Positions 1 through 6,432 of a stretch of DNA of 9,927 bases are shown here, piece after piece. The DNA is from an uncultured Clostridia bacterium. GTDB taxonomy: Bacteria > Bacillota > Clostridia > Christensenellales > Borkfalkiaceae. A model generated the notes under the pieces. That model saw nothing but the letters and a program-made list of their open reading frames with translations. It searched no databases and was not told the DNA's origin. The first letter of the stretch is position 1; every line of letters begins with the position of its first letter. The position numbers were made by a program, and so were the translations under genes. The DNA lies in the NCBI GenBank assembly GCA_934230055.1, contig CAKQEE010000032.1:1-9927 (forward strand), in the 5' to 3' direction.

Positions 1-656
1 CCCATATATTGCTTAAATAGTTTGCATAAGTGAGAATGAGAGTAAAACGTATATTCGCAAAGCTCGTTGACCGTAAGTTTATACGCCGCGGGGTTGTTGA
101 TTTTTAATAAAAAATCAGTAAGCCAGCCCGGCAGGGGCGTTGCAAATTCGCTCGTTTTATCGTGAAGAACGGAAAGTATAGAGAGTAAGAAAAATTTGAC
201 GGAAATGCTGAAATCCGGCTTATCCTTATTCGGTATTCTTTGCAACTTGTCGTACTCTGCCATAAGCTTGTCGAACTCGTCTTTTTCCAAATGGATTTTT
301 ATAAGCGCTTCCGAATTGTTTATAAAAGAATTTAGTCGCGGCATATCCAAAGCTTTTGCAATCTCCAAGAAAATTTTCGATTGTACGGGTAAATTTACAT
401 ATTCAAAATCCTGCGGCGCGGACTTATCTACGTTAAGAGAATGCGTTAATTGCGGCGAAATAAGGACTATATCACCCTGTTTAAGCGTTTCTACGTTGTT
501 ATTGAAAAAATGAAGTATCGTTCCCTTTTTCTGAATATGAATTTCGTAATAAGTGTGATTATGCACTACGGTATAAGGCTCGGTGTGGGCGAGAATAGAA
601 ATGCCGTATTTGCTTCTTATATGAAAATCGCTTAACGTGGTGATGTTTTTTTCCAT
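1..656 (-). CDS. AraC-family transcriptional regulator, 3' end cut by window edge
   Basis: The minus strand reads openly from ATG at 656 to the left edge, giving 218 codons with no stop. Residues about 20-95 look like the cupin-type sensor domain of AraC regulators: the signature HNHTYYEIHIQKKG lies at 32-45, followed by LKQGDIVLISPQLTHSL at 58-74. From about 176 the DNA-binding domain begins; TVNELCEYTFYSHSHLCKLF (195-214) fits the first helix-turn-helix of the family, ending in the typical FKQYMG. The second helix-turn-helix and the C-terminus lie outside the window. It is transcribed away from the sugar operon starting at 833, the usual place for a regulator that senses an imported or released sugar and activates its neighbour; the ligand cannot be read from sequence. 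No clear Shine-Dalgarno precedes the start, and no other Met occurs early enough to keep the sensor domain whole. Family assignment is firm; target and inducer are inference. Confidence 0.9.
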   Translation of the reverse strand, partial: MEKNITTLSDFHIRSKYGISILAHTEPYTVVHNHTYYEIHIQKKGTILHFFNNNVETLKQGDIVLISPQLTHSLNVDKSAPQDFEYVNLPVQSKIFLEIAKALDMPRLNSFINNSEALIKIHLEKDEFDKLMAEYDKLQRIPNKDKPDFSISVKFFLLSILSVLHDKTSEFATPLPGWLTDFLLKINNPAAYKLTVNELCEYTFYSHSHLCKLFKQYM

Positions 657-662
657 AATCTT

Positions 663-691
663 ATTGTAATTTAAGTCTTTATAAAAGTAAA
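663..691 (-). promoter_or_regulatory. Candidate sigma-A promoter for the AraC-family gene
   Basis: On the minus strand, TTTACT (691-686) and TACAAT (668-663) are separated by 17 bases, a good match to the TTGACA-17-TATAAT consensus (4/6 and 5/6). Transcription would begin about 656-657, at the start codon itself, implying a leaderless or nearly leaderless mRNA. The region is AT-rich, so chance matches are possible. Confidence 0.4.
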
Positions 692-701
692 GCGATTGCT
701 T
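690..701. promoter_or_regulatory. Operator-like near-palindrome AAGCGATTGCTT
   Basis: A 12-base near-perfect palindrome (one mismatched pair) contains AAGCGATT, which fits the AANCGNTT core bound by LacI/GalR-family proteins, including the catabolite repressor CcpA. Extended to 686-700 it matches the cre consensus WTGNAANCGNWNNCW at all but the conserved TG near its left end. It overlaps the -35 box of the leftward promoter and lies about 50 bases upstream of the rightward -35 box. A catabolite-repression or LacI-type site is possible but unproven. Confidence 0.25.
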
Positions 702-711
702 GAATTTTAAT

Positions 712-726
712 AAAAAAACAAAAAAA
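712..726. promoter_or_regulatory. A-tract pair (A7-C-A7) upstream of the operon promoter
   Basis: Two runs of seven A are separated by a single C, ending 26 bases upstream of the candidate rightward -35 box. Such tracts bend DNA and can act like UP elements. The position between two divergent promoters suits a role in promoter architecture, but in an AT-rich intergenic region this may be compositional. Confidence 0.3.
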
Positions 727-752
727 CTTAAACTATGATGATAAAAATGCGC

Positions 753-781
753 TTTTCAACAGGTGCGTATAGGTATACAAT
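753..781 (+). promoter_or_regulatory. Candidate sigma-A promoter of the sugar operon
   Basis: TTTTCA (753-758) and TACAAT (776-781) are spaced by exactly 17 bases and match the -35 and -10 consensus at 4/6 and 5/6. Transcription would start near 788, leaving a leader of about 45 bases before the GH42 gene. It is the best promoter-like pair on this strand in the 176-base divergent gap. Confidence 0.5.
767..778. repeat. Inverted repeat GTATA-GG-TATAC over the -10 region
   Basis: Five-base arms (767-771 and 774-778) flank GG and the right arm overlaps the -10 box of the rightward promoter. AGGT also recurs 10 bases apart (761-764 and 771-774), one helical turn, so the stretch 761-778 could be a protein-binding site on one face of the helix. 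The arms are short, so this is a weak call. Confidence 0.25.
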
Positions 782-832
782 AATTATGAAAAAAATAATC
801 GGATTTACTATTACAAAAGGAAATATTCTATA

Positions 833-2887
833 ATGACGGATTTTATATTCGGTTATCAATATTACAGAGCGCCGACTCCGTATAGCACGGAATGGAAAAA
901 AGACTTAATAAAAATAAAAAAAGACGGGTTTAATACCGTAAAATTCTGGGTTCAATGGGCTTGGGCTAATCCCGAAGAGGGCAGATATTTTTGGGATGAT
1001 CTTGACGAACTGATGGCAGAGGCGGAAAACGTAGGGCTTAAAGTAGTTCTTAATCTGATTCTGGACGTTGTTCCGCAATGGGTTATAAGAAAGTATCCCG
1101 ACAGCGTGATGGTGACGGCAAGCGGAGAAAAATTATATCCGACCTCTACTATTTGCAGGCAAATAGGCGGCGCGCCCGGCGTTTGTTTTAACAACGAGGA
1201 CGCGGGGAGAATAAAGGATAAATTCGTGGAAGCGGCGATTAAGCACTTTTCCGATTGCAAGGCGTTGTATCAGTGGGATATTTGGAACGAGCCGGAGCTT
1301 ACGGTTGCGCTGAAAAGAAAGCCCGTTTATTCCGATTTGGTTTGTTTTTGTCCGAGCTGTAAAGCAAAATTCAGAACGAAACTGGAAAACAAATACGGAA
1401 CGATAAAGAGGCTTAACGAGGTATGGGGAAGAAATTATTCGTCGTTCGACGACGTGGAACCGCCTCGCGCGGGCGGAACGTATGCGGATATGCTCGACTG
1501 GAGAAAGTTCTTTGTAGACACCGTTTCGGCTGACGCTGAAAAACGTGCTGATAAGGTCAGAATGCTCGACAAAAACGGACATGAGGTTCATTGCCATACC
1601 GTTTTGCAGCCTTTATTTAATTCTGTTTCTTGCGGGGCGGATACGTTTGAAATCGCAAAATATTGCGACTCGATCGGGAACAGCGCCGTTTCGGACGATT
1701 TCAGCACGAGATTGTTGCTTTCTGCCGCCAACGGGAAGCCTGCGTTTAACAGTGAGGTGCATATTGCAAGGGGAACGACCTTTATTCCGATAGAAAAGTT
1801 AAATAAGCAGGAACTGTACAAGCAGTTTTTCGGTCCTTTGTTTAACGGAATTAAAGGATTTTTGATTTGGCAATATCGGCAGGAAATTTTGGGGTACGAA
1901 GCTCCCGCATGGGGGGTTGTGGATTCCGAAGGCGAAAATACGGAATTATACGACGAACTGATCAGAATCAACGGTTTTATTCAGAAGCACAAGAAAGCTT
2001 TTGAGAATAATACGCAGAAGGCGAGGGTTGCGGTTTATTGCAATACCGCGGACGAAATTTTTTCTTTTAACGGCACTTCCGACCTGGCGCTGTATAACAA
2101 ATGTCTAACGGGCGCGTTTTCGCTGTTTAACGACTGCGCGTTGAACGTGGATTTCGTAAATGCGGAGCTTTTGCAATCGGAAAAAATAAACGATTACGAA
2201 GCTATATATTTCCCGAATTTTTACGTCACTAATCAAAAGATTTCCGAAGCCGTGGGGAATTACATAAAAAACGGCGGAAAAGCGATTTTTGAAGGTTTTT
2301 TCGGTATGGTTGACGAAGAGTCCGGCGTTTTTGAAAAGAGTTCCCCTTGCTGCGGGCTTGGTAAAAAGCTGGGGATTAAGTTGAAAAGCGTTTATTCCTG
2401 TAAAGGAATGATGGAAACGGACGCATACACGGGATCAGAGCTTAATCTCGAACAGGTGGAAATATTCGGAAAGAAAGATAAATGCTACGGCAGTCTTTGC
2501 CTGACCTCTTACGTTGCAGAGAACGTAACGAAGTATGGGATATATAAAGACGGAAGCATTGCAGTTTTCGGAAAGAAATGCGGCAAAGGCGAATTCGTGG
2601 TATTTAACAGTCTGTTTTCCTGTTCTTATGCGGAAGGGAAAAAAGAGAATCTCTATTATTTTAACAAGCTTTTCGGACTTTGTGAAGAAGAAGACTTAAA
2701 AACGAAAGCTTATACCGTTTACGACGACGGAAAAAGTATTAAATGTTTCGTGAATAACGGCGATAAGCAAAAAAAGTTCGTTTTGGACGGGAAATACGAT
2801 ATAGTTTTCGGAGAGAACGCGGCGCGTATAACTTCGGACGAACTCAAATTAAACGGCAAATCCATTGCAATATTAGAAGAAAAATAA
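833..2887 (+). CDS. Glycoside hydrolase family 42-type beta-galactosidase
   Basis: This 684-residue protein has the length and layout of GH42 enzymes, which cleave terminal beta-D-galactosides (some also alpha-L-arabinopyranosides) by the retaining mechanism. A TIM barrel spans about 1-385. The likely acid/base is E153 in WDIWNEPEL and the likely nucleophile E308 in PAFNSEVH, close to the positions known in GH42 (E141 and E312 in the Thermus enzyme). C108 plus C171, C173 and C176 (VCFCPSC) match the structural zinc site of the family, and the following FRTKLENKYGTIKRLNEVW is also typical. The middle trimerisation domain (Glyco_hydro_42M-like) covers about 397-615, with a small C-terminal beta domain to 684. 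There is no signal peptide, so it acts in the cytoplasm on imported oligosaccharides. AAAGGAAA at 816-823 is the ribosome binding site. First gene of the operon, 23 bases before the binding protein. The NEP instead of NEY at the acid/base suggests a divergent subgroup, so the exact substrate is uncertain. Confidence 0.88.
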   Translation: MTDFIFGYQYYRAPTPYSTEWKKDLIKIKKDGFNTVKFWVQWAWANPEEGRYFWDDLDELMAEAENVGLKVVLNLILDVVPQWVIRKYPDSVMVTASGEKLYPTSTICRQIGGAPGVCFNNEDAGRIKDKFVEAAIKHFSDCKALYQWDIWNEPELTVALKRKPVYSDLVCFCPSCKAKFRTKLENKYGTIKRLNEVWGRNYSSFDDVEPPRAGGTYADMLDWRKFFVDTVSADAEKRADKVRMLDKNGHEVHCHTVLQPLFNSVSCGADTFEIAKYCDSIGNSAVSDDFSTRLLLSAANGKPAFNSEVHIARGTTFIPIEKLNKQELYKQFFGPLFNGIKGFLIWQYRQEILGYEAPAWGVVDSEGENTELYDELIRINGFIQKHKKAFENNTQKARVAVYCNTADEIFSFNGTSDLALYNKCLTGAFSLFNDCALNVDFVNAELLQSEKINDYEAIYFPNFYVTNQKISEAVGNYIKNGGKAIFEGFFGMVDEESGVFEKSSPCCGLGKKLGIKLKSVYSCKGMMETDAYTGSELNLEQVEIFGKKDKCYGSLCLTSYVAENVTKYGIYKDGSIAVFGKKCGKGEFVVFNSLFSCSYAEGKKENLYYFNKLFGLCEEEDLKTKAYTVYDDGKSIKCFVNNGDKQKKFVLDGKYDIVFGENAARITSDELKLNGKSIAILEEK

Positions 2888-2910
2888 CCGGATAAAGGAG
2901 AGATGGTTTT

Positions 2911-4593
2911 ATGAAACGTTTTTACAAATTTACGGCGATTATACTCGCAGCAATTTCGGCACTTGCACTTTCCGCTTGCGGAACAACGGGTGGCTCCGAC
3001 AAAGTGGAAGAGGTAGATCCGACAAAAAGTCAGTTGTACGTTTATAACTACGACGGCGGTATAGGTACCGAATGGCTGTATCAGGCGGAACAACGCTTTG
3101 AGGACTTGTATAAGGACGTATCGTTTGAAGAGGGAAAAACGGGCGTGCAGGTTAGGGTAGAAAAGGGTAAATCAAATCTTGACGGCATAGCAAATTCGCC
3201 GTATAACGTTTTCTTTACCGAACAAGTAGTTTACAACAGTCTGATTGCTAATAATTATTTACTTGATATTTCGGATATTGTCAAATCGTCTTTATCGAGC
3301 GTGGAGGGCTGCACCGAAACGGGAACGATCGAAGGAAAACTTTCGGAAGAGCAAAGAAAGGCTATAACCGCGGTAGACGGTAAATATTACGTTCTTCCGC
3401 ATTACGAATGCTATACGGGAGTGACTTATGACAGAGATTTATTCAATAAGAAGAATCTGTTTATAAAAAACGGCGGCGGCTATACTAACCTTAAAGGCGA
3501 TTTATCCGTAGGCCCCGACGGAATTAAAGGAACTTACGACGACGGCTTGCCCTCTTCTTACGAAGAGTTTTACAAGCTTATGAGCAGAATGCTCAGTTAT
3601 AACGTAACGCCGTTTATATATTCCGGAATGTATGCCACCTATACGAACAACCTCGTTACCGGTTTATGGACGGCTTACGAAGGTAAGGATTCGTTTATGC
3701 TGAACGTCAATTTCGGTAGCGGCAGCGAAGCGAACGGGGTTAAGGCGAACGTTGTAACCGGTTTCAACGGCGACGATCCCGTTATAGAAAGCAAAACGAT
3801 AAGTCCTTCCACGGGATACTTGTTATCTCAGTCGGCAGGGAAGTATTATGCTCTTTCTTTCCTTGAAAAGGTAATGGGCAATTCGAGATATTTGTCCGAC
3901 AAAATAACCGAGGTACTTTCTCACCTCGACGCGCAGACGGAATATATTTATTCCTCGCTCGAAAACAAGCCTATAGCAATGATTATCGAAGGCAGCTATT
4001 GGTATAACGAAGCAAAGGAATCGTTAAAGGCTTCCGCCAACGAATATCCCGAAGACGGCGTTAACAGGAATTTTGCGTTTATGCCGCTTCCGAGGCAGAT
4101 AAAGGGACAGGTCACGGAGGGTAACGGAACGAAAAATACGTTATTCGATTCGCTTTCCTCGTGGGCGTTTATAAACGCTAATATCAAAAACGATCCCGTC
4201 AAAGTTAAGCTCGCAAAGGAATTTTTGAAGTTCTGTTATACCGACGCGTCGCTTCGTCAGTTTACAGAAGAAACGGCGATATTCAAAGCCGTCGATTACG
4301 ATTGGGATAATCTTGCAAACGGTAATTTGAGCAACTATGCAAAGAGCATTTTCGATATAAGAAAGAATTCGGACGTTATTCATCCGTATTCTGACAACAG
4401 AATTTTTATCAATAATCAAAGTGCGTTTAATTTCTGCGCGACGTCCGAATACTGGTCTTCTGTAGTCGGTTCAACCGCATACGCATATCCTTACAGCGCG
4501 TTTAAGGAACACAAATCTGCAAAAGACTACTTTACGGGAATGAGTATTTCGGAAAGCAAGTGGAACGAAATGTACGGAAAATACTTTAACTGA
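2911..4593 (+). CDS. Sugar ABC transporter solute-binding lipoprotein
   Basis: The 560-residue protein starts with a lipoprotein signal peptide: positive residues at 2-6, a hydrophobic core at 7-20, and lipobox L20-S21-A22-C23, with C23 the lipidated residue. The mature part has the features of CUT1 family-1 extracellular binding proteins: NSPYNVFFTEQ near 96-105, AVDGKYYVLPHYE near 154-166, a domain with IAMIIEGSYWYNEA near 355-368, and FAFMPLPRQ near 388-396. It should capture an oligosaccharide at the outer face of the membrane and deliver it to the two permeases encoded directly downstream. At about 560 residues it is longer than the classic 400-450 of maltose-binding-type proteins. Part of the excess is an insert near 186-214 containing GPDGIKGTYDDG, an Asp/Gly loop that resembles calcium-binding loops. 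AAAGGAG at 2894-2900 gives a good ribosome binding site, and an ATG at 2903 runs into a stop at once. The ligand is unknown; a galactose-containing oligosaccharide is inferred from the GH42 neighbour. Confidence 0.92.
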   Translation: MKRFYKFTAIILAAISALALSACGTTGGSDKVEEVDPTKSQLYVYNYDGGIGTEWLYQAEQRFEDLYKDVSFEEGKTGVQVRVEKGKSNLDGIANSPYNVFFTEQVVYNSLIANNYLLDISDIVKSSLSSVEGCTETGTIEGKLSEEQRKAITAVDGKYYVLPHYECYTGVTYDRDLFNKKNLFIKNGGGYTNLKGDLSVGPDGIKGTYDDGLPSSYEEFYKLMSRMLSYNVTPFIYSGMYATYTNNLVTGLWTAYEGKDSFMLNVNFGSGSEANGVKANVVTGFNGDDPVIESKTISPSTGYLLSQSAGKYYALSFLEKVMGNSRYLSDKITEVLSHLDAQTEYIYSSLENKPIAMIIEGSYWYNEAKESLKASANEYPEDGVNRNFAFMPLPRQIKGQVTEGNGTKNTLFDSLSSWAFINANIKNDPVKVKLAKEFLKFCYTDASLRQFTEETAIFKAVDYDWDNLANGNLSNYAKSIFDIRKNSDVIHPYSDNRIFINNQSAFNFCATSEYWSSVVGSTAYAYPYSAFKEHKSAKDYFTGMSISESKWNEMYGKYFN

Positions 4594-4610
4594 TTTCGGA
4601 CGGGTTATTT

Positions 4611-5510
4611 ATGAAAGGTTTAGATTCTAAAAAGAAAAGCAGATTGATTTTTTATATCTGCGGGGTGGCGTGGCCGGTAATTCAGTTTATCGTATTTTAC
4701 GTTTTCGTGAATTTTAACTCTATTCTGCTTTCTTTCAGGAATTTCGATATTCAGAACGGATATTCTTTTGCGAGATTAGATAATTTTAAGCGTGTGTTCA
4801 GCGAAATCGCTACGCAACCGTTTTTAAAGACCTCGTTCAAGAACACGTTTCTCATTTTCGGAATTTCGATTGTGAGTATGTTCGCAACGCTTATTATGTC
4901 CTATTATCTCTATAAAAAGCATTTATTCAGCGGAATATTCAAAGTTATGCTGTTTTTGCCTTCGATAATACCGGGGATAGCGCTCGTAATTTGTTATAAA
5001 TATTTCGTAGAGGTGGGCGTTCCGAAAATATGGGAAGAAGTATTCAACATAAGCATTCAGGGTCTGTTATCAAACCCCGATACCAAGCTTATAACGATTT
5101 TGTTCTTTAACGTGTGGTTCGGTGTAGGTTCTACGTTCCTGCTTTATTCGGGCGCGATGTCGGGTATATCCGACTCGATTATAGAAGCTGCGACGCTTGA
5201 CGGGGTAACGGCTATGCAGGAATTCGGGTATATAGTTTTTCCGATGATATTTCCTACGTTCGCTACCTTCTTTATTACGAGCTTTGCGACTTTATTTACA
5301 AATCAGATGTCGGTGTTCTCGTTCTCCGGTGCGCAAGCCGATTATTCGGTCTACACGATAGGATATTATCTCTATAAGAGCGTCCAGACGGCGACGATGG
5401 ATCAATATCCGTATTTATCGGCGTTCGGGTTGGTTCTGACGGTAATTATTATTCCGATTTGTCTGTTAACGAAAAAGGCGTTGGATAAATTCGGACCTAA
5501 AACTATTTGA
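4611..5510 (+). CDS. Sugar ABC transporter permease, MalF/UgpA type
   Basis: This 299-residue polytopic membrane protein has about six hydrophobic segments (roughly 12-36, 77-100, 108-131, 160-181, 212-235 and 268-287). The cytoplasmic EAA loop that docks on the ATPase is EAATLDGVTAMQEFGYIVFP (192-211), with the conserved E-A-A, G198 and final P211. It pairs with the next permease to form the CUT1 channel for the binding protein upstream. The start lies 17 bases after the preceding stop; the only ribosome binding site is a poor GGACGGG (4598-4604), so translation may depend on coupling to the binding protein gene and be lower than it, as expected for permeases. Family and role are clear; the sugar is not. 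Confidence 0.93.
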   Translation: MKGLDSKKKSRLIFYICGVAWPVIQFIVFYVFVNFNSILLSFRNFDIQNGYSFARLDNFKRVFSEIATQPFLKTSFKNTFLIFGISIVSMFATLIMSYYLYKKHLFSGIFKVMLFLPSIIPGIALVICYKYFVEVGVPKIWEEVFNISIQGLLSNPDTKLITILFFNVWFGVGSTFLLYSGAMSGISDSIIEAATLDGVTAMQEFGYIVFPMIFPTFATFFITSFATLFTNQMSVFSFSGAQADYSVYTIGYYLYKSVQTATMDQYPYLSAFGLVLTVIIIPICLLTKKALDKFGPKTI

Positions 5511-5523
5511 TGAAGGCGATATT

Positions 5524-6402
5524 ATGGTAAAACAGAAAAAAATAAGCGCATTTAAAATAATTATTTTTACTTTTTTAACGATATGGTCTTTGTCGCTTTT
5601 ATATCTGCTCGTATGGGGATTGTTCACGGCGGTAAAAGATCCTCTTCTGGATTTCAGAAAGAATCCCTTGGGCCTTCCCGCGCAGTGGAAGTTTTCTAAC
5701 TTCTCTTACGTTTATAACAACTTTGCAATCCCGTTCGTGGTAAACGGAAAACCGGTTTCGATAGGAATGCCGGAGCAGATATTAAATACGCTTTTGTTCT
5801 GCGTGATAAGGTCGTTTCTCGGTACGTTCGTGCCTTGCTTTGTCGGATACCTCGTAGCGAAGTACAGGTATAAATTCAGCTCCGTTTTATACGGCGTTGC
5901 TCTTTTCGTAATGGCTCTGCCGATAGTCGGAGCGTATCCTGCGGAACTTGCTCTTTTAAAAACTCTCGGCGTTTACGATACCGTTTTCGGACTGATTTTG
6001 CAAAGCAGCGGATATTTGGGTTTGTACTTCTTTGTGTTTACGGCGTCCTTTCAGGTGATACCGAACGATTATTACGAATCTGCCTGTCTTGACGGGGCTT
6101 CGGAATTCGTGGTGTATTTCAGAATAATGATGCCTATGGTGTTCAGTACGTTTGCGACGGTATTATTGTTGCAATTTATAGCCAACTGGAACGATTACCA
6201 GTATGCGTTGTTATACTGGCCCAGCCATCCGACGTTATCGTACGGACTATACGTAATCAGCAACTCTCCCTTGCAGGGATTAAACAACCCGCCTATGCGG
6301 CTCGCGGCAAACGTTATAGTTATCATTCCGATTCTTATCGTGTTTATAATTTTTAAGGATAAAATTATGAGCAACATTTCGATGGGCGGATTAAAAGAAT
6401 AA
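5524..6402 (+). CDS. Sugar ABC transporter permease, MalG/UgpE type
   Basis: The 292-residue protein is the second membrane subunit of the importer. It has an N-terminal hydrophobic segment (11-36) followed by a large outer loop to about 84, then further segments near 86-111, 118-137, 151-176, 205-222 and 261-277. The EAA loop is ESACLDGASEFVVYFRIMMP (185-204), with S in place of the first A, and the protein ends in GGLKE, close to the GGxKG tail frequent in MalG-type permeases. GAAGG at 5512-5516, seven bases before the ATG, is the likely ribosome binding site; the gene starts 13 bases after the previous stop. No ATP-binding subunit gene follows; Gram-positive CUT1 importers often share one MsmX/MsmK-type ATPase encoded elsewhere, which is the likely arrangement here. 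Confidence 0.93.
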   Translation: MVKQKKISAFKIIIFTFLTIWSLSLLYLLVWGLFTAVKDPLLDFRKNPLGLPAQWKFSNFSYVYNNFAIPFVVNGKPVSIGMPEQILNTLLFCVIRSFLGTFVPCFVGYLVAKYRYKFSSVLYGVALFVMALPIVGAYPAELALLKTLGVYDTVFGLILQSSGYLGLYFFVFTASFQVIPNDYYESACLDGASEFVVYFRIMMPMVFSTFATVLLLQFIANWNDYQYALLYWPSHPTLSYGLYVISNSPLQGLNNPPMRLAANVIVIIPILIVFIIFKDKIMSNISMGGLKE

Positions 6403-6416
6403 AAAAACAAAATTAA

Positions 6417-6425
6417 AAAGGAGGT
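6417..6425 (+). promoter_or_regulatory. Strong ribosome binding site AAAGGAGGT
   Basis: This is a near-complete complement to the 16S rRNA 3' end, seven bases before the ATG at 6433, and the best such site in the window. It fixes the start of the 992-residue secreted protein and suggests that protein is made in greater amount than the permeases just upstream. Confidence 0.8.
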
Positions 6426-6432
6426 CAAATCG

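Noticed and set aside
196..635. Two plus-strand open frames opposite the AraC gene
   Set aside because: Their products have no recognisable features, while the minus strand over the same bases gives a continuous AraC-type sensor and helix-turn-helix.
1133..1971. Overlapping minus-strand open frames within the GH42 gene
   Set aside because: They are antisense to a well-supported enzyme whose catalytic and zinc-binding residues are intact; products show no domain and have no ribosome binding site.
2719..3093. Minus-strand open frame across the GH42/binding-protein junction
   Set aside because: It covers the ribosome binding site and lipoprotein signal of the real downstream gene and its product is not protein-like.
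6403..6432. Terminator or internal promoter between the second permease and the Ig-like gene
   Set aside because: The 30-base gap is A-rich with no GC stem and no U-run after a hairpin; it holds only the ribosome binding site.
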